Source of the DNA: Streptomyces sp. NRRL S-1022
GTDB taxonomy: Bacteria; Actinomycetota; Actinomycetes; Streptomycetales; Streptomycetaceae
Direction: 5' to 3'
DNA: 47,466 nt
NCBI RefSeq assembly: GCF_000720135.1
Contig: NZ_JOIU01000042.1
Span: 1-47,466 of the forward strand
The notes under the pieces are model-generated. The model worked only from the letters and a program-made list of their open reading frames with translations, was not told where the DNA came from and did not search any database. This document shows, piece by piece, positions 35,301 to 42,985 of this stretch; within the stretch, counting starts at the first letter, position 1; every line of letters begins with the position of its first letter. Position numbers and translations under genes: made by a program.

Positions 35301-35615
35301 TCACCACCACCGGCACCCCCGAACGCCCCGCGACGCGGTGGTGTGCTGGTGGTGGTCGAGGATCATCAGGGTGCGGACCTGGGTGGCGAGGGCGCTGATG
35401 GCGGGGGTGCGGATGGTGACGAACGCGGAGTGGTAGGCGCGGCGTTCCTCGCGGTTGCGGGGCGGGTCGTCGGGCTGGGGCGGTGCAGGCGGGTCGGTGG
35501 TGGCGAAACGCTGCCAGGTGGTCAGGGGCCAGGAACCTTCGGCCGTGTTGCCGCTGCCCGCGTCGGCGGGTGCGTTGGGCGGTTGGTGCGCTGCGGGGTG
35601 GGGGCGGGTGTTCAC
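35301..35615 (-). pseudogene. TniB-like transposition ATPase, N-terminal fragment
   Basis: From GTG 35615 the minus frame gives 'PLTTWQRFATTDPPAPPQPD', 'RREERRAYHSAFVTIRTP'-like text (read as 'NREERRAYHSAFVTIRTPAI') and 'SALATQVRTLMILDHHQHTT'. In streptomycete TniB-like ATPases this leads straight into the P-loop, but here it breaks at 'ASRG' before any GxxGxGKT. It belongs to a second Tn7-like family, different from the element at 37.9-42.7 kb. 35103-35300 is otherwise empty. Confidence 0.5.
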
Positions 35616-35758
35616 CACTTGTCGGCTTCCTCGTGTGCGCCGTAGGGCCCGAATCCGGTGGCTGCGGCGGGGTGGGTGCCTCTTCGAAGGCCTTGGTCGC
35701 AGTCGGGCCCACGGCCCGAAAGAACGCTCGGTGGAGGGTGACACGCCCGCGCTTGTTC

Positions 35759-35774
35759 TTGAACGGTCGCTCAT
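35759..35774 (+). promoter_or_regulatory. Candidate TetR operator, site 1
   Basis: TTGAACGGTCGCTCAT, 14 bases before the TetR start. It shares TTGAAC-N5-CTCA with site 2 upstream of the oxidoreductase gene. The shared halves form a weak inverted repeat (TTGA/TCA-). Confidence 0.45.
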
Positions 35775-35787
35775 GTATCTTCGTGTC

Positions 35788-36372
35788 ATGCCCAGACCCC
35801 GAGAGTTCGAGCCCGATGCCGTGGTGGACCAGGCCATGCTTCGCTTCTGGTGGCGGGGTTACCGGGCCACCTCTGTCGACGATCTCGTCAAGGCGACAGG
35901 GGTGAAGCCCGGCAGCCTCTACAGCGCGTTCCCCGGCGGCAAGCACACCCTGTTCCTGAAGTCGCTGGAGCGGTACTCCAAGCTGATCGTTCCCCAGAAG
36001 CTGGGTGAGCTGGCTGCGCCCGGCGCCTCACTGGCCGCGCTCCGCGGGTACTTCGACGGCCTCGTGCACGACCTGCTCAGCCCGGAAGGCCGACAGGGAT
36101 GCCTGCTGGTGAACACGGCGATCGAGAACGCCGCCGAGGACGACGAGGCCGCCGCCGTCGTCCGCGGACACCTCGCCCGCCTCGAGCAGTGCATGACCAC
36201 GGCCCTGCGCAACGCCCGCGACGCGGACGAGGTGCGCGCCTCGGTGGACCCGGCCGGTAGCGCCAAGGTGCTGGTCGCGACGTGCCAGGGGCTGATGGTC
36301 GTGGGGAAGGCGAACCCCGACGCGACGGTGCTGCGCGCCATCGTCGACAACGCTTTCGCCGTACTCGTCTGA
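35788..36372 (+). CDS. TetR-family transcriptional regulator
   Basis: A 194-residue repressor. The N-terminal HTH has 'RPREFEPDAVVDQAMLRFWW' and 'RGYRATSVDDLVKATGVKPG' with 'SLYSAFPGGKHTLFLKSLER', followed by an all-helical ligand-binding domain with 'GCLLVNTAIENAAEDDEAAA'. This AcrR/YfiR-like plan often represses an adjacent oxidoreductase and is relieved by small electrophiles. ATG 35788 is chosen for fit to the family; an alternative ATG at 35773 overlaps the putative operator. It is followed by a perfect stem-loop with a T run. Confidence 0.92.
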   Translation: MPRPREFEPDAVVDQAMLRFWWRGYRATSVDDLVKATGVKPGSLYSAFPGGKHTLFLKSLERYSKLIVPQKLGELAAPGASLAALRGYFDGLVHDLLSPEGRQGCLLVNTAIENAAEDDEAAAVVRGHLARLEQCMTTALRNARDADEVRASVDPAGSAKVLVATCQGLMVVGKANPDATVLRAIVDNAFAVLV

Positions 36373-36387
36373 CGCTCGACCTGTGGG

Positions 36388-36413
36388 GCCACCGCATGCG
36401 GTGGCTCTTTTTT
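36388..36413 (+). terminator. Rho-independent terminator
   Basis: GCCACCGCATGCGGTGGC (36388-36405), an 18-base perfect palindrome, followed by TCTTTTTTCC. It is the only canonical T-tailed terminator in the window and ends the TetR transcript before the oxidoreductase promoter. Confidence 0.9.
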
Positions 36414-36424
36414 CCGACCAATAG

Positions 36425-36440
36425 TTGAACCACTACTCAA
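36425..36440 (+). promoter_or_regulatory. Candidate TetR operator, site 2
   Basis: TTGAACCACTACTCAA, with TTGA/TCAA arms, about 15-30 bases before the oxidoreductase start. It is identical to site 1 at 10 of 16 positions, including TTGAAC and CTCA. Confidence 0.45.
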
Positions 36441-36454
36441 GAATGGATCCGCTC

Positions 36455-37435
36455 ATGAAGGCCATCGTCATCTCCACCTACGGCGCTCCCGAGGTCCTGC
36501 ACATCACCGACCTGCCCGACCCCGTGCCGGCGCAGGGGGAGGTGTTGATCCGGGTCAGGGCATTCGGCCTCAACCATGCGGAGGCATACATGCGCGCGGG
36601 TGCCTGGGGCGAGGTCGCGGCCGTCCCCGGCATCGAGTGCGCCGGCGTGGTCGAGGCTGATCCTTCCGGGCGACTCGCCCCCGGAACCCCGGTCGTGGCG
36701 ATCCTCGGTGGCATGGGCCGCACCCGCAACGGCAGCTATGCCGAACTGGTCACGGTACCGGCCACCAACGTGGCCGTGGTGAACTCCTCACTGGGATGGG
36801 CAGAGTTGGCGGCCGTTCCCGAGGTCTATGCGACGGCGTGGTACGGGCTGTTCGGCAACCTGGACCTTAGGCCCGGCGAGCGGGTCCTGGTGCGCGGGGC
36901 AACCTCTTCCCTCGGCCAGGCCGCGGTCAACCTCGCCGTCGACCACGGTGCGAGGGTGCTCGCGACCACCCGGAATCCGGCCCACGCACCGCTCCTGAAG
37001 GAACTCGGCGCCGAGGACGTCCTCATCGACGACGGCCACCTGGCCGCACAGGTCGACAAGGGCACGACCCCGATCGACGCGGTGTTCGATCTTGTCGGCA
37101 ACAACGTCCTGCGCGACTCCCTGGCCACGGTCCGCCTCCGCGGACGAGTCTGCCAACTCGGCTTCCTCGGGGGCTTCGAGCCGGTGCGCGACTTCGATCC
37201 CATCGTCGACCTGCCCACCGGAGTGCAACTCAGCTTCTTCGGCAGCGCTTTCGTCCTCGGCAGCCCCGAGTTCCCGCTCGCCGACGTTCCCCTGGAAGCG
37301 ATCTACGCCAAGGTCGAGGCAGGGACCTACCCGGCAAGGCCGGCACAGGTCTTCCGTTTCCATGAGATCGTCGAAGCCCACCGGGTCATGGAAGCGGGCA
37401 GTGCGCTGGGCAAAATGACCGTCACCGTGGGCTGA
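36455..37435 (+). CDS. Zinc-independent quinone oxidoreductase-like MDR protein
   Basis: A 326-residue medium-chain dehydrogenase/reductase. The N-terminal GroES-like domain begins 'MKAIVISTYGAPEVLHITDL' with 'FGLNHAEAYMRAG', and the Rossmann domain has 'GERVLVRGATSSLGQAAVNL' (AxxGxxG-type NADPH site). The zinc-binding cysteines of alcohol dehydrogenases are absent, so it is of the NADPH:quinone oxidoreductase/zeta-crystallin type, reducing quinones or enones. ATG 36455 is preferred; 36443 is also possible. It pairs with the TetR gene upstream, and both have the same putative operator, so it is probably the repressor's main target. Confidence 0.88.
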   Translation: MKAIVISTYGAPEVLHITDLPDPVPAQGEVLIRVRAFGLNHAEAYMRAGAWGEVAAVPGIECAGVVEADPSGRLAPGTPVVAILGGMGRTRNGSYAELVTVPATNVAVVNSSLGWAELAAVPEVYATAWYGLFGNLDLRPGERVLVRGATSSLGQAAVNLAVDHGARVLATTRNPAHAPLLKELGAEDVLIDDGHLAAQVDKGTTPIDAVFDLVGNNVLRDSLATVRLRGRVCQLGFLGGFEPVRDFDPIVDLPTGVQLSFFGSAFVLGSPEFPLADVPLEAIYAKVEAGTYPARPAQVFRFHEIVEAHRVMEAGSALGKMTVTVG

Positions 37436-37779
37436 GACCTCGCCCGGCTTCACCACAGCCAGCGGGCGGCAAGCCGTCAGGACCAGGTCATCCCGCCCGC
37501 GGCTTGAAACCGCAGACAGGACTGCGGAGCCCAGCCACGGCCTCGGGTCCTGGGCGACCTAGCCGAGCCCCGGTGGGGTGTCAGGCTGGGCGGAACCGGA
37601 TCTGATCACTTGTGACGGACAGGACCTGCGGCCGACGCCGGCCACGAGGGTGAGTACGCCCGCGCGCAGCGAGGCGGTGACGGCGTCGTACTCCCCGGTG
37701 ATGCGCACCTGGGTGAGGGCACGGTCGTGGCGGCGGACGAGTTCGGCCAGTGCCGTGTGGAAGCGCCGCGCCTGGCGTC
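37436..37779 (-). other. No complete gene; minus-strand fragment
   Basis: On the minus strand, 37559-37780 encodes 'FHTALAELVRRHDRALTQVR' and 'ITGEYDAVTASLRAGVLTLV', of normal protein composition, cut off where copy D begins. I do not recognise it. 37436-37558 shows nothing. Confidence 0.3.
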
Positions 37780-37968
37780 GTGCCGCACCGGCCGCCCCCG
37801 CGTGGATCAGGAGCTGCTGCGCTGGACCTTCAGCCGCCTCGCCTGACCACCACGCCGCCATGCCGCGCGCCGTGCCACCGCCGTCCGTCACCGTGGTCAT
37901 CGACCCGGGCGACGACGTCATCCACACGCACACAGCCCTGGCCGCCCACCACCCGCCGTCCGGCCGGA
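37780..37968 (+). mobile_element. Remnant of a sister element (copy D) at the insertion point of copy A
   Basis: The end of a TnsC-like ATPase ('RTGRPRVDQELLRWTFSRLA', stop at 37844-37846) is followed by the start of the P-loop-less gene (ATG 37860, '..HTHTALAAHHPPSGR'), both closely matching 41836-42020 of the intact copy. The match stops at 37968, where the left end of copy A begins, inside that gene. So A inserted into D. Confidence 0.75.
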
Positions 37969-38198
37969 TGCGATTTCTCGTTTTGGTGTCGGTGGTGGTG
38001 AGAGTCGGTCGCGCTGGTCCAGGGGTGGGTGTTACGGGGCTGGTCAGTGGCTGTTTGTGGGTGGGTGGGCCGCTGTCATGAGGTGAGAGATTGATGGGTG
38101 GGATCGCTGTCGTGGGGCTTTATCGCATGGGAGCTGAAGCTGTCTCAGGTTCGAGAGTTCTTATGCGCTGAGGTTGGCCCGGTCGGTGTGATCGTGGG
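37969..38198 (+). mobile_element. Left end of the intact Tn7/Mu-like element, copy A
   Basis: Begins TGCGATTTCTCGTTTTGG at 37969, fixed by the break in copy D. About 230 bases of non-coding DNA follow, with an internal motif GAAGCTGTCTCAGGTT (38136-38151) resembling the terminal sequence: candidate transposase sites. TG as the outermost bases agrees with Tn7/Mu-type ends. The matching right end was not found and is probably lost. Confidence 0.65.
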
Positions 38199-39431
38199 GT
38201 GGATCAAGAGGTAAGGGCCGGTCGTGGGGCTGTGCTGCCCAGGGGGTTGGTGGTGCGTCGTCTGCTGGAGCGGCAGCAGGCGGGGGAACTGGCCACGAGG
38301 CATGTGCGTGCGGTCGCTGAGACGGTGGGTGTCTCGGAGCGTACGGTGTGGCGCTGGCTGGAGCAGGCCAAGACGACTGGGCAGGTGGAGGCGCCGGTCC
38401 GGCAGGGGTATGCGGTGTCGGACGAGGTGTGGGCGCTGCTGGGCGACGTGGGAGGGAATGTCGCTGAGCTGAGGCGCCGGCTGGCCGCGGCTGGCGGCGG
38501 GGCCTCGGTGCCGTCGGCGTCGACACTGCACCGGGTGATCCGCAGGGACCGTCGGGCGGGGCGGGCTTTGCTGGTCGAGCGGGAGCCTGTGGTGGCCGGG
38601 CCGAGCAGGCCCGATCCGCTCAGCGAGCTGGGCTTGAACGTCGTGGCCGGTCAAGGTGCAGGTGGGCAGGTGTTTCTGCGGGAGCAGAAGCACCTGGCGC
38701 AGGTTCCGGTCCTGGTGCCGGGCGCGCAGGTGGTGCACACGCCTGCTGTGCGGTCGGTGCTGCGGACGGTCGCGCACGCGGCCGCGGTGGGGGCGGTGGT
38801 GTGTTTGTACGGCGACGCCGGCCAGGGCAAGACCGTCGCGTTGCAGTACGCCTTGTCCCAGCTGCCGCATCCTGCCCCGGTCCGTCGGGTTCACGTTGGT
38901 GTGCATCCGACGGTTCCCGAGTTGCGCCGGGTGCTCGCGGACGCTCTTGAGCTGGGCAGGCGTCTGCCGCGCGGGGCGGGGGAGGCCGACCTGATGCTGG
39001 TGAACGCGCTACGGCAGCCTCGTGTGCTGGTACTGGACGAGGCACAGCGTCTTCCGGGGCCGGCGCTAGAGTTTCTGCGCGGGCTGTGGGACCACCCGGA
39101 CACGGACACGGCCCTCGTGCTCGCTGGTGCGGGCAGCGAGCGGGCGCTGCGCCGCGTGCCCGCATTGGCCTCTCGGGTGCTGACCTGGGAGCTGGTGCCG
39201 CGCCTCAGTCAGCGGGAGGTGGCCACCGTGATGACTGCCTTCCACCCGCTGTGGGAGGACGTGACCGAGGCCGATGTCGCGTGGGTGGACGAGCATGTGG
39301 GACACGGCAACTTCCGGACCTGGGCGAAGCTGACCTCGCACCTTACCGCCGAGACCTATGGCAAGAGCCGGGCGGTAGTGGACCGCCGGATGCTGGAGCG
39401 GGCCTGCGCACGGCTCATGGGGCCGTTGTGA
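38199..39431 (+). CDS. Fusion of transposase-type HTH domains with a TnsC-like AAA+ ATPase
   Basis: A 410-residue protein from GTG 38199. Residues ~15-125 resemble the N-terminal DNA-binding part of the adjacent transposase: 'VVRRLLERQQAGELATRHVR', 'VSERTVWRWLEQAK' and 'ASTLHRVIRRDRRAGR'. Residues ~180-410 are an AAA+ ATPase with Walker A 'GDAGQGKT' (205-212), Walker B 'VLVLDEAQRL' (D280, E281), a sensor-like 'ALVLAGAGSERAL' and a C-terminal helical lid. It ends in a 4-nt overlap with the transposase start. The N-terminal segment lacks the DDE core, as if a transposase lost its catalytic centre and gained an ATPase. A plausible role is to bring ATPase to the element's own ends; this is inference. 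I know of no described protein with this layout. Confidence 0.75.
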   Translation: MDQEVRAGRGAVLPRGLVVRRLLERQQAGELATRHVRAVAETVGVSERTVWRWLEQAKTTGQVEAPVRQGYAVSDEVWALLGDVGGNVAELRRRLAAAGGGASVPSASTLHRVIRRDRRAGRALLVEREPVVAGPSRPDPLSELGLNVVAGQGAGGQVFLREQKHLAQVPVLVPGAQVVHTPAVRSVLRTVAHAAAVGAVVCLYGDAGQGKTVALQYALSQLPHPAPVRRVHVGVHPTVPELRRVLADALELGRRLPRGAGEADLMLVNALRQPRVLVLDEAQRLPGPALEFLRGLWDHPDTDTALVLAGAGSERALRRVPALASRVLTWELVPRLSQREVATVMTAFHPLWEDVTEADVAWVDEHVGHGNFRTWAKLTSHLTAETYGKSRAVVDRRMLERACARLMGPL

Positions 39432-41161
39432 CCGGCGCCGCCGGGCCGACAGAGGGCGCTTCCCGCTCCGGCATCCACGGGGAGGACAGAGGTGTGCGGG
39501 GAGGCCTGCCTTCTTCCTCCCTGTCGGCGCTGCGCGGCACTGCCGTGCGCAGGCTGCTCGCCCTGCGGCAGGAACAGAAACTGACGACCCGACACGTACG
39601 GCTGATGGCCCATTCGTTGGAAGTGACCGAGCGCACGGTGTGGCGGTGGCTTGCCGCTGCCGAGCGTGACGAGTCCGCGGCCGCGGAGCCCGGGGCGCGG
39701 GCCCAGAGCAAAGACCGCTTCTCCGTCACCCCCGAAGTGCGCCGCCTGCTGGCCTTGTGGAAGGGCAACGTCGCGGCGGTGCATCGTGAGCTGATCGCTC
39801 GCGCGGCCAGGGGCGAGGGGGATCCGCCTCCGTCGATTCCGACGCTGCACCGGGCGATGCGCCGTGATCTGACGCCGGGGGAGCGGGCAGGGCTTGCGGG
39901 AGGGGAGCGGGCGGCTCGTAAGCATGATGTGTTCCTGGCCCGGCCACGCTCCTGGCGTAACCAGGTGTGGGAGACCGACCACATGCAGGTTCCGGTGCTG
40001 GTCGATGTCGATGTCGATGGCAAGGCCCGCAGGCCGTGGATCACCTGGTTCACCGACTGCGCGACGAACGCGATCACCGGCGTCGCGGTCACGCCGGGGG
40101 ATCCGTCGCGGGAGTCGGTACTCGCTGCGCTGCGCTCGGCGGTCCTGCGTGAGGACCCCTACGGCCCGTTCGGCGGCGTGCCCGAGAAGGTACGGGTGGA
40201 CCGCGGTAAGGACTTCCTGTCTAGGACGGTGACCGCCGCGTTCGATCTGTTGGACGTGACGGTGGAGGACCTGCCCGCCTACACCCCCCACCTCAAGGGC
40301 ACCGTGGAGGGCCTGAACCGGGCGGTGGAGGCCATGTTCCTGGCTGCGTTGCCCGGCTACGCCCGCCAGCCGCGCCCCGGCAGACGCTGCTCCCGTCCGA
40401 AGGACGAAGTGCTGCTCACCTTCGAAGACTTCACCGCCCGGCTGCTGGCCTGGACGCTGTGGTGGAACACCGAGCACCGCCCGGCGCCGCTTGGGGGCAG
40501 GACGCCGCTTCAAGCGTGGCAGGACGATCCCACCCCGCTGCGGGACGTGCCGGCCGCGGATCTGTGGACGTTCACCCTGGAGGACGCCGGTACCCGCACG
40601 CTGACCACCCGCGGCATCCGCTTCAGGAAACGCGACTACGTGGGGCCCTGGATGACCGGGCAGGCTGGGATCCAGGTGCGGGTCCGTTTCATGCCCCACC
40701 ACGACCACCGCATCGAGGTCTACCACGCTGCCACCGGCCGCTACCTCGGTCCCGCGGACCTGGCCGACCAGGCCACTGAGGAACAGGTCAGCGCGGTACG
40801 GCGGGCGCGGGCCGCTCGCAGCCGCCGCCTGAAGAAGGATCTCGAAGCTGCCCAGCGCGAGCGCTACGCCGCCGTGAACCAGCCCGAGGCGCCTCGGCGG
40901 CTCGGCGCGCTGACGGGTGCGCAGGCTGATGCCGAACTCACCCAGAGGGCTGACTTGGACCTCGCGCAGCTCGCGATGCCAGACCTCATCCCGCACGCCG
41001 CGCCCCCGGCCGACTGGCGCACCCCGGCTTCCCTGGCCGCGCTGACCACGCCAGGCCCGCCCGTCCGGTCCCCGTACGGCCGTGACGGCGCTTGCGCCCC
41101 CGACGGCCCGGGCGGGCGGGCCGCACCTCCCACCACCGATGAAGACGCAGACGCCTCGTGA
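39428..41161 (+). CDS. DDE transposase, Mu/TnsB-like
   Basis: A 577-residue transposase from GTG 39428. N-terminal HTH domains ('TAVRRLLALRQEQKLTTRHV', 'VTERTVWRWLAAAE', 'IPTLHRAMRRDL') are followed by the RNase H-like core with D184 ('WETDHMQV'), D258 ('VRVDRGKD') and E294 ('KGTVEGLN'), a D-x35-E spacing, then a Mu-type C-terminal beta domain ('VYHAATGRYLGPADLADQAT') and a Pro-rich tail that likely contacts the ATPase. It cuts and joins transposon ends. It overlaps the gene before and the gene after by 4 nt each. It is the only copy here with all three catalytic residues. Confidence 0.88.
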   Translation: MTGAAGPTEGASRSGIHGEDRGVRGGLPSSSLSALRGTAVRRLLALRQEQKLTTRHVRLMAHSLEVTERTVWRWLAAAERDESAAAEPGARAQSKDRFSVTPEVRRLLALWKGNVAAVHRELIARAARGEGDPPPSIPTLHRAMRRDLTPGERAGLAGGERAARKHDVFLARPRSWRNQVWETDHMQVPVLVDVDVDGKARRPWITWFTDCATNAITGVAVTPGDPSRESVLAALRSAVLREDPYGPFGGVPEKVRVDRGKDFLSRTVTAAFDLLDVTVEDLPAYTPHLKGTVEGLNRAVEAMFLAALPGYARQPRPGRRCSRPKDEVLLTFEDFTARLLAWTLWWNTEHRPAPLGGRTPLQAWQDDPTPLRDVPAADLWTFTLEDAGTRTLTTRGIRFRKRDYVGPWMTGQAGIQVRVRFMPHHDHRIEVYHAATGRYLGPADLADQATEEQVSAVRRARAARSRRLKKDLEAAQRERYAAVNQPEAPRRLGALTGAQADAELTQRADLDLAQLAMPDLIPHAAPPADWRTPASLAALTTPGPPVRSPYGRDGACAPDGPGGRAAPPTTDEDADAS

Positions 41162-41901
41162 CCGCGGCCACCTACCAGTACGTCGACCTGCCCGATGCCT
41201 CCGTGGTCACCACCCGCGCCCTGCTCACCGCCCGGGAGAACATCAGCGACACGGTCGCTGCCCGCGCGATGATGTGCATCCACGGCGGTGCCGGCTTCGG
41301 CAAGACCCTCGCCGTCAACACCTGCCTGCGCGCACTGGAACCCGGCGAGGACGTCCGAAAGATCACTTTCCGGGCCCGGCCCACGGCCCGCGCGGTGCGC
41401 TATGAGCTGTTCACCGCGCTCGACCTGGCCGGCGAGCCACCGCGCCACCCCAGCGAGTTCGACCGTCTGCTGAAGACGGCTCTGGCCGAACGCCCTCGCA
41501 CGTTCCTTGTTGACGAGGCCCAGTGGCTGAACGGTGAGGCGTTCGAGTACTTCCGCTACCTGTGGGACGAGCCTTCCACCCAGCTCGCGATCATTTTCGT
41601 CGGTGGCGCGGGCTGTCACACCGTGCTGCGCCGTGAACCGATGCTGTCCTCCCGTGTCTTCATCTGGCAGCAGTTCACCCGCCTCACACCCGACGAGGTC
41701 CTCGAGGTGATCCCGCTGTTCCACCCACTCTGGGCTGACGCCGACCCCGAGGACCTCACGTTCGCCGACAGCCACGCCGCGCACGGCAACTTCCGCGCCT
41801 GGGCCCAGCTGACCGCCCACGCCCGTACCGCCCTGGCACGCACCGGCCGCCCGCGCGTCGACCAGGAGCTGCTGCGCTGGGCCTTCAGCCGCCTCGCCTG
41901 A
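41158..41901 (+). CDS. TnsC/TniB-like AAA+ transposition ATPase
   Basis: A 247-residue ATPase: Walker A 'GGAGFGKT' (43-50), Walker B 'RTFLVDEAQWL' (D119, E120), sensor 'LAIIFVGGAGCHTV' and Arg-finger-like 'SRVFIWQQ'. TnsC-type ATPases polymerise on DNA, recruit the transposase and pick or license target sites; they also give target immunity. GTG 41158 overlaps the transposase stop by 4 nt. The following gene starts 11 bases downstream. Confidence 0.85.
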   Translation: MTAATYQYVDLPDASVVTTRALLTARENISDTVAARAMMCIHGGAGFGKTLAVNTCLRALEPGEDVRKITFRARPTARAVRYELFTALDLAGEPPRHPSEFDRLLKTALAERPRTFLVDEAQWLNGEAFEYFRYLWDEPSTQLAIIFVGGAGCHTVLRREPMLSSRVFIWQQFTRLTPDEVLEVIPLFHPLWADADPEDLTFADSHAAHGNFRAWAQLTAHARTALARTGRPRVDQELLRWAFSRLA

Positions 41902-41912
41902 CCACCCCGCCC

Positions 41913-42695
41913 ATGCCTCCTGCCCCGCCGCTGCCGTCCGTCATCGTGGTTCTCGACCGCCACGACGACACGCTGCACACGCACACCGCTCTGGCCGCCC
42001 ACCATCCGCTGTCCGGCCGGATCACCCTGCACCCCGGCCCGGGCACCACCAGCGTGGCCGGCCTCGCCCACGACCTTCTCGTCGCCCTGGGCAAGCCGCC
42101 CCTGCTCCCGGGCCGCTTTCCCGGCGGCCGTCAGCCCGCCTGGGAAGCCGCCACGGCCTGGATGACCGCCCTGCCCGTGACCCGGCTGACCGTCCTGCGC
42201 GCCCACCGGCTCACCGCCCGCCGCACGATGCGCCTGCTGCAGCTACAGGCCCGCACCGGTATCCACCTGACCCTGGTCTGCCATCGCCCTCACCTTCCCG
42301 CCGCTGTGCACCAGGCCCTGCGGACGACCGACTACATCGTCACCGCGGACTTCGAGGCTGCCCGCCGCCACTACTACGGCACGCCTGTCGCCGAACCCCC
42401 GCCCGCAGATGAGCCCGCCGCGCCGGCCAGCCGGTGGCTCACCCTGCCGGTACTTGACCGCATCGTCTCCTACGACAGCCCCCGCCCCTGCACCGACCCG
42501 TGCACGCCGCCCCCGATCGCCTGGCGGCACCGCCCACCGCCCGTTCCTCTCACCGCGCCCACCGCCCAGCGCGTCGCCCAACGGCTGCACACGGCGACCG
42601 CACACCCCCGCCTGGCCGCAGCCCTCGCCGCCGCACTGTTCACCGGCGCCTCCCTCCAGCAACTCGCCACCGCACGCCCCCGCGACAACCCTGCT
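41913..42695 (+). CDS. P-loop-less ATPase-like transposon protein, 3' truncated
   Basis: The frame runs from ATG 41913 to 42773, but family-like sequence ends near 42695, where antisense of a TnsA-like fragment begins, so the last residues are run-on. Residues 1-~165 look like an AAA-type core without Walker A: 'SVIVVLDRHDDTLHTHTALA', 'TRLTVLRAHRLTARRTMRLL' in the place of Walker B, and 'GIHLTLVCHRPHLPAAVHQA' like a sensor strand. A Pro-rich linker and 'RVAQRLHTATAHPRLAAALA' follow. It is fourth in the transposon operon. A regulatory or structural partner of the ATPases is possible; unproven. Confidence 0.55.
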
Positions 42696-42697
42696 TT

Positions 42698-42985
42698 CTC
42701 ACGCCACACCAGTTCCACCGGCCGGCAGGCCAGCGCCACCACCGCCGGATCCCGGTCCAGCAGCATCAGCTGAGTCCGCATGACACCGGACCCGTACGCC
42801 ACCAGCCGCCCGGTCGTCGACGACCACCACCAGCCCGGAGCAACGCGCCGCCCGGGCCGGACAGGGAAAGGCCGTACCGCAGGACTCTCCTCGACGGGGA
42901 CGTCCTGCGCAGCCTCAAGCCACGGGACCTGACGCGAGCACCCCAGAGGGTCCCGGAAGCGCACATCGATCAGGCTGGCATCTAC
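42698..42985 (-). pseudogene. TnsA-like transposon endonuclease, N-terminal fragment
   Basis: From GTG 42985: 'IDVRFRDPLGCSRQVPWLEA', 'VPVEESPAVRPFPVRPGRRV', 'APGWWWSSTTGRLVAYGSGV', 'MRTQLMLLDRDPAVVALACR' and 'PVELVWRE'. This is the N-terminal part of streptomycete TnsA-like heteromeric transposase endonucleases, with the 'S-x-xR-xxLMLLDxDP' region. It stops where the convergent P-loop-less gene is cut. TnsA makes the 5' cuts that turn copy-in into cut-and-paste transposition. Orientation and position suggest it came from another element. Confidence 0.6.

Noticed and set aside
39356..40996. 546-residue minus-strand open frame
   Set aside because: Antisense of the DDE transposase; no domain visible, and the plus-strand gene has all catalytic residues.
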